DNA of 16,658 nucleotides, from contig CAMMLF010000021.1 of NCBI GenBank assembly GCA_946497585.1, forward strand, positions 1-16,658, given 5' to 3'. Every line of letters begins with the position of its first letter. Position 1 is the stretch's first letter. The notes beneath the pieces were generated by a model, which had not been told where the DNA came from, did no database searches, and worked only from the letters and a program-made list of their open reading frames with translations. This DNA comes from an uncultured Clostridium sp. (GTDB lineage Bacteria > Bacillota > Clostridia > TANB77 > CAG-508). Both the position numbers and the translations under genes were made by a program. This document shows, piece after piece, positions 7,802-14,989 of the stretch.

Positions 7802-8644
7802 ATGAAAAAAGATATAAAAGTATATGCTTTTGTTGGACCTTCTGGCACAGGTAAAAGTTATAGGGCTCAAATGGTAGCTGGTGAATATGATATAAAATAC
7901 ATTATTGATGACGGAATTTTAGTAAGAAATAATGATATAGTAGCAGGCACATCAGCAAAAAAAGCCCCAACAAAAATTGAAACTATTAAGAGAGCTTTGT
8001 TTCAAAATGAAGAGCAAAGAAAAGAGATGATAAAAGCTTTTAATAAATTAAAGCCTAAATCAGTTCTAATACTTGGTACATCGGATAAAATGGTAAAAGA
8101 AATAGCCCAAAATCTCGAATTACCTCAAATAGAGAAAACTATTTATATAACAGATGTAGCAACTGAAGAAGAAATTAATAATGCAAAAAGAGTTAGAACA
8201 ACTGAAGGTAAACACGTTATACCTGTTCCAACATTTGAAATAAAAAAAGACTTCTCAGGATTTTTATTAGACCCACTTCAAATATTCAAATCAAAAGGAA
8301 GTGGAGAAAAACCATATATTTCAGAAAAGTCAATCATTAGACCAACATTCAGTTATATGGGAAATTATACAATTTCAGATACAGTGTTTAGACAAATTAT
8401 AGAATATATTGCTTCAAAAACGGATTCAATCACTGATATAATAAGAGTAAGAGTCAATAAAACAGAAAATGGACCATTAATATATGTAGAAGCAGAAGTT
8501 AAATATGGATTCAATTTGATGACTGAATTAAAGAAATTCAAAGAAAAATGCATTAGAGAGATAGAAAGACAAACAACTATGAATGTGGTTGAAATGAAAG
8601 TTATTGCTAAAAAACTAACTTTACCAGATTTGTTTGAAAAATAG
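7802..8644 (+). CDS. P-loop NTPase with Asp23/Gls24-like C-terminal region
   Basis: This 280-residue protein has a Walker A motif, GPSGTGKS, at 12-19 in a kinase-like or AAA-like N-terminal fold. A DD pair sits near residues 36-37, and a second predicted strand is VLILGTSD. I did not identify a named family for this half. The last 95 or so residues (from about 186) resemble the Asp23/Gls24 (DUF322) envelope-stress domain. They follow its pattern: YTISDTVFRQIIEYIAS, then a hydrophobic strand, VEAEVKYGFNL, an amphipathic helix, and VVEMKVIAKKL. The ATG at 7802 is chosen because AAGGAAG (7790-7796) lies just upstream. A frame opening at 7700 would only translate repeat R3. It precedes cmk, with truncated repeat R4 between. 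The function is unknown; a membrane-linked regulatory ATPase is a guess. Confidence 0.75.
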   Translation: MKKDIKVYAFVGPSGTGKSYRAQMVAGEYDIKYIIDDGILVRNNDIVAGTSAKKAPTKIETIKRALFQNEEQRKEMIKAFNKLKPKSVLILGTSDKMVKEIAQNLELPQIEKTIYITDVATEEEINNAKRVRTTEGKHVIPVPTFEIKKDFSGFLLDPLQIFKSKGSGEKPYISEKSIIRPTFSYMGNYTISDTVFRQIIEYIASKTDSITDIIRVRVNKTENGPLIYVEAEVKYGFNLMTELKKFKEKCIREIERQTTMNVVEMKVIAKKLTLPDLFEK

Positions 8645-8651
8645 ATTTGAT

Positions 8652-8758
8652 TTGTAGCGTCCTCGAGCAAATCTCGAGAGTAGCAAGGCTTTGTTCGCTA
8701 AAAGCTCCAGAACGTGTATTGAAGCTTTAAACATATTAGCTTAAGCTGGAGTTATAAC
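8652..8758 (+). repeat. Degenerate palindromic element, copy R4
   Basis: Only the right half is recognisable. TTCGCTAAAAGCTCCAGAAC with GTGTATTGAAGCTTT (8694-8728) matches the right halves of R1 and R2, and a decayed outer arm lies at about 8736-8758. The left half is replaced by an unrelated hairpin, CTCGAG...CTCGAG (about 8662-8677). It fills the gap between the ATPase gene and cmk. Confidence 0.6.
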
Positions 8759-8790
8759 ATATAAAAAATCAAAAGAAAGGAAAAATTAAA

Positions 8791-10083
8791 ATGTCATTTA
8801 TAGTAGCAGTTGATGGACCTTCAGGAACCGGGAAGGGTACAATTACAAAATTAGTTTCAGAAAAATTTGGATTTCAATATTTAGATACTGGAGCAATGTA
8901 TAGATGTGTAACACTAAAACTTCTTAATGAAAAAATAGATATTGAAGATACAGAAAAAATAGAAAAAATCTTAAAAGACATCAAATTAGAACTTGATGGC
9001 GATAAAATTTATTTAGACGGAGAAGATGTTTCTAAAAGAATAAGAGAAGAAGATGTAACAAACCAAGTATCACAAGTATCTCATATTCCAATTGTAAGAA
9101 CTAGTATGGTTGAATTGCAAAGAAGAATGTCAGAAGGCAAAAGTGTGATTTTAGATGGAAGAGATATTGGAACAAACGTATTCCCAAATGCAGAGGTCAA
9201 AATTTATCTTGATGCATCAACTGAAGAAAGAGCAAAAAGAAGATTTAAACAAAATCAAGAAAAGGGAATTGATATACCTTTTGAAGAAGTTAAAGCAAAT
9301 ATTGAATTTAGGGATAATAATGACAAATCTAGCAAAGTTGGAGCACTTAAAAAGGCAGAAGATGCTTTTTATATAGATACAACAAACCTTAATATAAAAC
9401 AAGTAAAAAAACAAGTTGAAAAGATTATTAAAAAGAAGCAAAAACAACTTAAAAAAATTGAAAATGCATATGTTATGACAAAAGAAAATGGCTTCAAAAA
9501 ATTTATGAGAGGATTTGTTAAAGGCTTTTTAGGATTGCTATATAGAATAGTATACAGACCAAAAGTTGTGGGACTAGAAAATTTTCCTAAAGATGAAGGT
9601 TTCATTATTTGCTCTAAACATATAAATTATTTAGATGCAGCAGGAATAATTCTACTTAACAAGAAACCTATAAGATTCATAGCAAAAGCAGATTTATATA
9701 GATTTGGAGTACTATCATGGCTAGGACATTTATTTAATATAATTCCTGTAAAAAGAGATAGTGGAGATATTAATTCAGTAAAATTATGCTTGAAAGCATT
9801 AAAAAATAAAGAAGTACTAGGCATATTCCCAGAAGGAACAAGAAAAGGCTTAGAAAAACATATGAAAGTAAAAAACGGAGCTGTTTTCCTTGCAGAAAAG
9901 GCAAAAGTAAAAATAGTTCCAGTTGGTATCCAAGGAACTTTTAAACCTTTCACAAAAGTAACTTTTAATTATGGAAAACCAATAGATGTACATAGTTTCA
10001 AAAGTGATGACCCAGACTGGTTAGACAAAGCAAGTGAAAAGGTAATGGATGATATAATTATGTTGACAAAGGAGAAAGTTTAA
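8791..10083 (+). CDS. cmk: Cytidylate kinase / 1-acylglycerol-3-phosphate acyltransferase fusion
   Basis: This 430-residue fusion joins two enzymes that are usually separate. Residues 1 to about 217 form cytidylate kinase, which phosphorylates CMP and dCMP. They include the P-loop GPSGTGKG (9-16), YLDTGAMYR, DGRDIGT and the NMP-binding region. Residues of about 238-425 form a PlsC-type acyltransferase that makes phosphatidic acid from lysophosphatidic acid at the membrane. These include the H-x4-D motif H277...D282, the FPEGTR motif at 346-351 and the VPVGIQG strand. A Lys-rich linker (about 215-235) joins them, and amphipathic segments near 245 may touch the membrane. The frame is continuous with no stop between the domains. 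An AAAGGA site precedes the start. The S1 protein gene follows, as in the clostridial cmk-plsC-ispH-rpsA order, but no ispH is present. Confidence 0.93.
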   Translation: MSFIVAVDGPSGTGKGTITKLVSEKFGFQYLDTGAMYRCVTLKLLNEKIDIEDTEKIEKILKDIKLELDGDKIYLDGEDVSKRIREEDVTNQVSQVSHIPIVRTSMVELQRRMSEGKSVILDGRDIGTNVFPNAEVKIYLDASTEERAKRRFKQNQEKGIDIPFEEVKANIEFRDNNDKSSKVGALKKAEDAFYIDTTNLNIKQVKKQVEKIIKKKQKQLKKIENAYVMTKENGFKKFMRGFVKGFLGLLYRIVYRPKVVGLENFPKDEGFIICSKHINYLDAAGIILLNKKPIRFIAKADLYRFGVLSWLGHLFNIIPVKRDSGDINSVKLCLKALKNKEVLGIFPEGTRKGLEKHMKVKNGAVFLAEKAKVKIVPVGIQGTFKPFTKVTFNYGKPIDVHSFKSDDPDWLDKASEKVMDDIIMLTKEKV

Positions 10084-10111
10084 TATATAATATTATTTAG
10101 TATTTATATAT

Positions 10112-10249
10112 AAATCAAAATATGCATTCTCTCTCATTTCACGGCGGAACCACCGCCGCACGGCTCACTGCGCAGTTATACTTAGATAAAATATGGGATG
10201 CTCGCGTTGCTACGTTCGACTGAAATGTCGAGAACGTATATTTTGATTT
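10112..10249 (+). repeat. Palindromic intergenic element, divergent copy R5
   Basis: Inverted ends AAATCAAAATATGCATTCTC (10112-10131) and GAGAACGTATATTTTGATTT (10230-10249) pair with about three mismatches but differ in sequence from the other copies, except for the ATAT...ATTC part. The interior is GC-rich, with a compact hairpin GGCGG-AACCA-CCGCC (about 10143-10157), and CATTTCA...TGAAATG extends the main stem. No outer arms are seen. It lies between cmk and rpsA. Confidence 0.75.
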
Positions 10250-10251
10250 TA

Positions 10252-10288
10252 ATCTATAAAAATGTTCAAGAACATATATTGTATAAGC
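10252..10288 (+). repeat. Remnant or minimal copy of the element ends (R5b)
   Basis: CTATAAAAATGTTC, AA, then GAACATATATTGTATAAGC looks like the two terminal arms of the family brought together with the interior lost. The right part matches the right end of R1 closely (GAACATATATTGTA). It lies in the leader of the S1 protein gene, next to R5. Confidence 0.5.
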
Positions 10289-10325
10289 ATATATAAACTA
10301 ATCTAAAAAAGGAATGGTAAAATTA

Positions 10326-11393
10326 ATGAATGAAGAAAATATTTCTTTTGAAGAATTATTAAACAATTCTATGAAAGATGAAAAACTTGGAAAAGTAGTA
10401 GAAGGAACAATTATTAGTATCACAAAAAGTGGTGAAATAATAGTTGACTTAAATTATAAAGCAGATGGAATAATACCTAGAGGAGAGTATTCATATAATC
10501 TTGAAGACAATCCTTTAAACGAATTAAAGCCGGGAGATAAAATTACAGCAGATGTCATAAAACTTAATGATGGACAAGGAAATGTACTTTTATCTTGCAA
10601 AAAGCGTAAAAGAATTGAAGCAAGAAAAGAATTCGAAGAAAAAGTAAATAATAACGAAATCTTCGAAGAGCCAGTTTTAGAAAAAAATGATAAAGGCTTA
10701 ATTGTAGATTATAAAGGAATAAGAATATTTATTCCTCATTCACTTTCTGGCAATCAAACAGAAAAAGTTAGATTTAGAGTAATTGAATATAACCCTAAAG
10801 AACACAGAATAATTGGTTCTGCAAAAGTTATATTAGATGAAGAAAAAAAGAAAAAGGAAGATGAATTCTGGGCTACTGCAGAAGTTGGAAAAACATATAA
10901 AGGTACTGTTAATAGTCTTTGCTCATATGGAGCATTTATAGATATTGACGGTGTTCAAGGGTTATTACATGTTTCTGAAATGTCTTGGGATAGAGGAGCA
11001 AATCCAAATGATATCCTAAAACAAGGGCAAGAAATTAATGTTAAAATAAAAGCATTAGATAAAGAAAATAAAAGAATGCAATTAATTTATGAAGGCAAAG
11101 GAGACGACCCTTGGAAAAAGGCAAACTACAAAATTGGCGATATAGTAAAAGTAAAAATTAAAAAGTTAATGCCTTTTGGAGCATTTGCAGAACTTGAAAA
11201 AGGAATTGAAGGTTTAATACATATTTCACAAATCTGTGAAGAAAGAATTTCTAAACCAGAGGAAAAACTAAAGGTTGGCCAAAAAGTAAATGCAAAAATT
11301 ATTGATTTAGATTTAGAAAATAAAAAAATTGAACTTTCAGTAAAAGAACTTGAAGGTACAAGTAGTGAATACAATAGTGAAGAAATAAATTAG
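10326..11393 (+). CDS. rpsA: S1-domain protein, 30S ribosomal protein S1 type
   Basis: This 355-residue protein carries four S1 RNA-binding domains at about 18-90, 104-168 (degenerate), 184-254 and 268-341. That is the usual Firmicute RpsA size, shorter than the six-domain E. coli S1. Typical S1 cores are visible: GKTYKGTVNSLCSYGAFIDI with GLLHVSEMSW in domain 3, and GDIVKVKIKKLMPFGAFAEL with GLIHISQI in domain 4. It should help mRNA bind the 30S subunit. ATG 10326 is preferred because the site AAAAGGA (10307-10313) is one base from the alternative ATG at 10314; with 12 bases spacing the choice is not certain. In many Clostridia this part is fused to or follows IspH, which is absent here. It is followed three bases after the stop by repeat R6. 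Confidence 0.9.
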   Translation: MNEENISFEELLNNSMKDEKLGKVVEGTIISITKSGEIIVDLNYKADGIIPRGEYSYNLEDNPLNELKPGDKITADVIKLNDGQGNVLLSCKKRKRIEARKEFEEKVNNNEIFEEPVLEKNDKGLIVDYKGIRIFIPHSLSGNQTEKVRFRVIEYNPKEHRIIGSAKVILDEEKKKKEDEFWATAEVGKTYKGTVNSLCSYGAFIDIDGVQGLLHVSEMSWDRGANPNDILKQGQEINVKIKALDKENKRMQLIYEGKGDDPWKKANYKIGDIVKVKIKKLMPFGAFAELEKGIEGLIHISQICEERISKPEEKLKVGQKVNAKIIDLDLENKKIELSVKELEGTSSEYNSEEIN

Positions 11394-11395
11394 TA

Positions 11396-11582
11396 TATTA
11401 CAATTCACAGACAAATTAATTATATTTAAGCTCCAATATACATTCTTTCGCATTTCACTTCGCGGTTCGCTTCGCTCAGCGCTCGCACGCTGCACTCCAC
11501 TCCGAAGTCGTCTCCGTTCGCTTGAAATGCTCTAGAACATATATTGGAGCTTATCTAAGAAAAAATTTTGTGAATTGTAATA
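11396..11582 (+). repeat. Palindromic intergenic element, copy R6 (with outer arms)
   Basis: The outer arms are a perfect 14-bp inverted repeat, TATTACAATTCACA (11396-11409) with 11569-11582. The inner arms of 20 bp (11427-11446 with 11534-11553) read TAAGCTCCAATAT...ATATTGGAGCTTA. Both arms carry C/G where R1 and R2 have A/T. GCATTTCA (about 11450-11457) and TGAAATGC (11523-11530) continue the stem. The core CTCGCACGCT is at 11482-11491. It fills the gap from three bases after rpsA to 27 bases before typA. Confidence 0.88.
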
Positions 11583-11609
11583 AGCAAATATTTTTAGGGG
11601 GAAAATAAA

Positions 11610-13430
11610 ATGATAAACGAAAAAATAAGAAATATAGCAATAATCGCACACGTTGACCATGGAAAAACAACTTTAGTTGACGCATTACTTAGACAAAGCC
11701 ATGTATTTAGAGAAAACGAGCAAGTACAAGAAAGAGTAATGGACTCTAATGATTTGGAAAGAGAAAGAGGAATAACAATACTTTCAAAAAACACATCAGT
11801 TATGTATAATGGCGTAAAAATAAACATAGTAGATACTCCAGGACATGCTGACTTTGAAGGAGAAGTTGAAAGAGTTTTAAAAACAGTTGATGGTGTTTTA
11901 CTTGTTGTTGACGCATTTGATGGACCAATGCCTCAAACAAGAGAAGTTCTAAAAAAATCTCTAGCACTAAATTTACAACCAATAGTTGTAATAAATAAAA
12001 TAGATAGACCGGGTGCAAATCCATTAAAAGCAGTTGATAAAGTATTAGAATTATTTATGGACTTAAATGCAACAGATGAGCAATTAGACTTTCCTGTTAT
12101 ATATGCATCAGCAAAAAATGGAATAGCTAAAATGAATTTAAACGATGAAAGCGATAACATCACTTGTATATTTGATACAATAATTGACTATATAAAACCA
12201 CCAAAATGTGAAATAGATGGACCAATGCAATTATTAGTATCTAACATAGACTATGATGATTATTTAGGAAGAATAGCAGTAGGTAGAGTAGAAAGAGGAA
12301 CAATAAAAGCAGGTCAAGCAGTTAGTATTTGTAAAGAAGACAAAACTGTACAAGGAAAACTTGCAAAACTATTTACTTATGAAGGATTAAAAAGAGTTGA
12401 AGCAGAAGAAATACAAGCCGGAGATATAGTAGCTGTATCAGGTATATCAGATATAAATATAGGAGATACAATTTGCGACTTAGACAATCCAGAAAAAATT
12501 CCATTTGTAAATATAGACGAACCAACAGTATCAATGACATTTAGTGTTAATGATGGACCTCTTGCTGGTAAAGAAGGAAAATTCGTTACATCAAGACATA
12601 TTAGAGATAGACTATTCAAAGAACTTGAAAGAAATGTATCATTAAGAGTAAAAGAAACAGATAAAGCAGAAAGCTTTGAAGTTTGTGGTAGAGGAGAATT
12701 ACATTTATCTATATTAATTGAAAATATGAGAAGAGAAGGATTTGAACTACTAGTATCTCGTCCAAAAGTTATATTCAAAGATATAGATGGAGTAAAATGC
12801 GAACCAATCGAAACACTTAGTGTAAATGTACCAGATGACAGCGTTGGAAACGTTATAGAAAAATTAGGTAGAAGAAAAGCCGAAATGATAAATATGGAAC
12901 CAGCAGAACCAGGACATACAAAAATTGAATTTGAAATTCCTTCAAGAGGATTAATTGGTTATAGAACAGAATTCTTAACAGATACAAAAGGTGAAGGAAC
13001 AATGGCAAGCGTATTCAAAGACTATGAACCATATAAAGGAGAAATTCAATCAAGAACAAGAGGAGTTCTAGTAGCATTCGAAGCTGGAACATCAATAACA
13101 TATGGACTATACAATGCACAATTAAGAGGAGAACTATTAATTGGTGCAGGTGTAGAAGTATATGAAGGAATGATAGTAGGTATAAACTCAAGAAATGAAG
13201 ATATATCTATAAACGTATGTAAAGAAAAACATTTAACAAATACTAGAGCATCAGGTTCAGACGACGCACTTCGTTTAGTTCCACCACTAAAAATGTCACT
13301 AGAACAATCAATCGAATTTATTGCAGATGATGAGCTAGTTGAAGTAACTCCAAAAAATATTAGACTAAGAAAGAGAATATTAGATACAAAAACAAGAGAA
13401 AGACAAGCTAAGAGAGCTCAAAACGACTAG
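11610..13430 (+). CDS. typA: Translational GTPase TypA/BipA
   Basis: This 606-residue ribosome-associated GTPase is related to EF-G and takes part in ribosome assembly and stress or cold adaptation. The G1 motif AHVDHGKT is at 13-20, the G2 region RGITI is present, G3 DTPGH is at 75-79 and G4 NKID is at 129-132. A beta-barrel domain 2, EF-G-like domains III and V, and the TypA-specific C-terminal domain (from about 480) follow. The stretch PSRGLIGYRTEFLTDTKGEG and the C-terminal VTPKNIRLRKRILD are hallmarks of TypA. The length is standard. The site AGGGGG at 11594-11599 supports the start. Palindromic elements lie on both sides (R6 before, a different family after). Confidence 0.98.
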   Translation: MINEKIRNIAIIAHVDHGKTTLVDALLRQSHVFRENEQVQERVMDSNDLERERGITILSKNTSVMYNGVKINIVDTPGHADFEGEVERVLKTVDGVLLVVDAFDGPMPQTREVLKKSLALNLQPIVVINKIDRPGANPLKAVDKVLELFMDLNATDEQLDFPVIYASAKNGIAKMNLNDESDNITCIFDTIIDYIKPPKCEIDGPMQLLVSNIDYDDYLGRIAVGRVERGTIKAGQAVSICKEDKTVQGKLAKLFTYEGLKRVEAEEIQAGDIVAVSGISDINIGDTICDLDNPEKIPFVNIDEPTVSMTFSVNDGPLAGKEGKFVTSRHIRDRLFKELERNVSLRVKETDKAESFEVCGRGELHLSILIENMRREGFELLVSRPKVIFKDIDGVKCEPIETLSVNVPDDSVGNVIEKLGRRKAEMINMEPAEPGHTKIEFEIPSRGLIGYRTEFLTDTKGEGTMASVFKDYEPYKGEIQSRTRGVLVAFEAGTSITYGLYNAQLRGELLIGAGVEVYEGMIVGINSRNEDISINVCKEKHLTNTRASGSDDALRLVPPLKMSLEQSIEFIADDELVEVTPKNIRLRKRILDTKTRERQAKRAQND

Positions 13431-13433
13431 GCA

Positions 13434-13557
13434 AGTTGAAAAATAATTGCGTTTTGGCGTCGTTTAACTGCGCTGCGAAAATCCTCGATGTGCACCAAAG
13501 CACACCTCCGGTTTTCTTGCTTGTTAGCCTAGCCAAAAGCACAATTCTTTTCCAACT
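13434..13557 (+). repeat. Second palindrome family, after typA
   Basis: About 25-bp imperfect inverted ends (13434-13458 with 13532-13557, AGTTG...AATTG...TTTTGGC) start four bases after the typA stop. Inside, GAAAATCC and GGTTTTC can pair, and the tip is a small hairpin TGTGC-ACCAAA-GCACA (about 13489-13504). The sequence is unrelated to copies R1-R6, but the size, GC-rich interior and position in a post-gene gap are alike. No U-run follows. Confidence 0.75.
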
Positions 13558-13592
13558 GGGTAATGCGTCTTTAGAAAGAAATGAGAATAAAA

Positions 13593-14183
13593 ATGAACTT
13601 AGAAGAAATAAAAGAAAAAGCATTAAATGAGCATATTCCAATAATAATGGATGACACTTTAGAAGTAATTGAAAATATAATGAAAGAAATAAAACCAACA
13701 GCAATCCTTGAAATAGGAACAGCTGTTGGCTATTCTGCTATATGTTTTTCAAAGTTTCTTGAAAAAGGCGGATTTATTGATACAATAGAAAGAGACGAAG
13801 AAAGAATAAAAGAAGCTAGAGAAAATATAAAAATTGTAGAAGATGGAAAAACAATTAATATACTTGAAGGAGATGCAGTAGAAATACTTCCTACAATTAA
13901 TAAAAAATATGATATGGTATTTATAGATGCTGCAAAAGGTAAATATCCATTCTTTTTGGAGCAAGCTCTAAGACTTATAAAAAATGATGGAATAATATTT
14001 GCAGATAATATTTTATACAAAGGTTATGTTATGAGTGATTATAATAAGCATAAACAACGTACTGCTGTAACTCATTTACGTGAATATATAAAACTTACAA
14101 CAGATAATCCTAGACTAGATACTAAAATATTAGAAGTAGGAGATGGATTGGCTATAACTAGGTTAAAAAATAGCTTGAAATAA
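13593..14183 (+). CDS. Class I SAM-dependent O-methyltransferase (TrmR/YrrM-like)
   Basis: This protein of about 196 residues is a class I SAM-dependent methyltransferase of the O-methyltransferase family 3 type. The SAM-binding motif ILEIGTAVGYS is at 38-48. Further motifs are IDTIERDEERIKEA (acidic residue for the ribose), EGDAVEILP, and YDMVFIDAAKGKYP with D112 as a probable metal-site residue; ADNILYKG supplies further ligands. The closest recognised group is YrrM/TrmR, which methylates 5-hydroxyuridine in the tRNA anticodon. That substrate is inferred from family resemblance only. An upstream in-frame ATG at 13581 would add four residues; both ATGs have weak ribosome sites. It sits after typA across the second palindrome family. 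Confidence 0.85.
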   Translation: MNLEEIKEKALNEHIPIIMDDTLEVIENIMKEIKPTAILEIGTAVGYSAICFSKFLEKGGFIDTIERDEERIKEARENIKIVEDGKTINILEGDAVEILPTINKKYDMVFIDAAKGKYPFFLEQALRLIKNDGIIFADNILYKGYVMSDYNKHKQRTAVTHLREYIKLTTDNPRLDTKILEVGDGLAITRLKNSLK

Positions 14184-14189
14184 TATATT

Positions 14190-14210
14190 GAACATGATAA
14201 AATGTTTTTG
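14190..14210 (+). terminator. Weak terminator candidate after the methyltransferase
   Basis: AACAT (14191-14195) pairs with ATGTT (14202-14206), followed by a short T-run. The stem is only 5 bp and AT-rich, so termination would be partial at best. Confidence 0.3.
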
Positions 14211-14216
14211 TAGAAA

Positions 14217-14243
14217 TTGTTTAAATTGGTAATCTGCTATTAT
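14217..14243 (+). promoter_or_regulatory. Possible promoter for the small membrane protein
   Basis: TATTAT (14238-14243) has an extended -10 element TGC directly before it. TTGTTT (14217-14222) is a poor -35 at only 15 bases. The extended -10 is the main support. Confidence 0.35.
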
Positions 14244-14288
14244 ATCTACTTGATTTGCTTTACAAACTAAATGATAGGAGATAAAAAC

Positions 14289-14567
14289 ATGGAAAAACTT
14301 ATAGAACTTGCTAATGCAATAAAATACATTAATGTTGTTTTTGGTGTGTTCTTTGTTATTCTTACTTTTGCAATAGTTTCTTGTTTTAAACAAAACAATA
14401 AGGCTGATGCTTACGAAATACAAAAATGGATTTTCTATATTGGAGTTGTAGCAATTATATTGGATATTATTTGGACCGTTATAGGGATATTTAACGATGT
14501 CTCAATTACTATACCCATAGTTTGTATTGTAATTTGGGTGTTTATTTGTTTGCTATCTAAAAAGTAA
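14289..14567 (+). CDS. Small membrane protein, three predicted helices
   Basis: I do not recognise this 92-residue protein. Hydrophobic segments lie at about 10-32 (YINVVFGVFFVILTFAIV), 45-68 (IFYIGVVAIILDIIWTVIGIF) and 71-90 (ITIPIVCIVIWVFICLL), separated by a short polar loop (KQNNKADAYEIQKW). The ATG at 14289 is chosen because AGGAG (14276-14280) lies 8 bases upstream; an in-frame ATG at 14271 overlaps that site. It follows the methyltransferase by 105 bases and is closed by a clear terminator. Base use matches the surroundings. No function can be assigned. Confidence 0.7.
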   Translation: MEKLIELANAIKYINVVFGVFFVILTFAIVSCFKQNNKADAYEIQKWIFYIGVVAIILDIIWTVIGIFNDVSITIPIVCIVIWVFICLLSKK

Positions 14568-14611
14568 TAAGCAAAGAAAGCAGATAACCAATTCAAAAAG
14601 AAAACTTTTTC

Positions 14612-14635
14612 TTCCCTCGAAAGAGGGGATTTTTT
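14612..14635 (+). terminator. Rho-independent terminator after the small membrane protein
   Basis: CCCTC (14614-14618), tetraloop GAAA, GAGGG (14623-14627), extended by a T-G and a T-A pair, then a run of six T. This is a stable tetraloop hairpin with a U-tract and ends the + strand series that began upstream. Confidence 0.85.
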
Positions 14636-14639
14636 ATTT

Positions 14640-14880
14640 TATAATATAATGTTGGCAATAATTTGAAAAAAATTTTTATATAAAGGTTGTGTATTGTGGA
14701 ACAAATAATATGAATATAATAATAGATACTTAGATATAATATTAATATAGAAAATAAAACTGAATATAAACAGACAATGGACCAAAGAAAAAAATATAAA
14801 ATAACTTATAATGAAAGATATGTTTTTTGTTTAATTAATAATTAATATAAAACAATTAACTATATAGAAAGAACTTACTT
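14640..14880. other. AT-rich gene-free stretch
   Basis: About 240 bases of extremely AT-rich sequence with no open frame supported by a ribosome site, no clear promoter with correct spacing, and no recognisable RNA. It separates the + strand genes from the convergent minus-strand gene. Confidence 0.6.
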
Positions 14881-14930
14881 AAAAAATGGTGTAGCTTTAA
14901 ACTAAATATTTAGCTTGAAGCTACACCATT
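14881..14930 (-). terminator. Palindromic terminator of the minus-strand gene
   Basis: A 46-base near-perfect palindrome (14885-14930) with 23-bp arms and two mismatches; the outer 13 pairs read AATGGTGTAGCTT and AAGCTACACCATT. On the minus strand it is followed by T residues, so it fits an intrinsic terminator for the gene ending at 14990. On the + strand no U-run follows. Confidence 0.75.
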
Positions 14931-14989
14931 AAATCATACTTGTTGCATGTCCGAACTAAGTTATCCTTTGAGTGGAAAGATTGCAAACT

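Noticed and set aside
1400..11553. Repeats R1-R6 as ordinary intrinsic terminators
   Set aside because: None ends in a U-run directly after the stem, and pnp has a separate clear terminator beside R2.
1376..11582. CRISPR array formed by the repeats
   Set aside because: Copies are 130-215 bp, kilobases apart, palindromic and in both orientations; there are no short regular spacers and no cas genes.
14777..14845. 22-codon open frame in the AT-rich gap
   Set aside because: No Shine-Dalgarno site and no sign of coding; expected by chance in such sequence.
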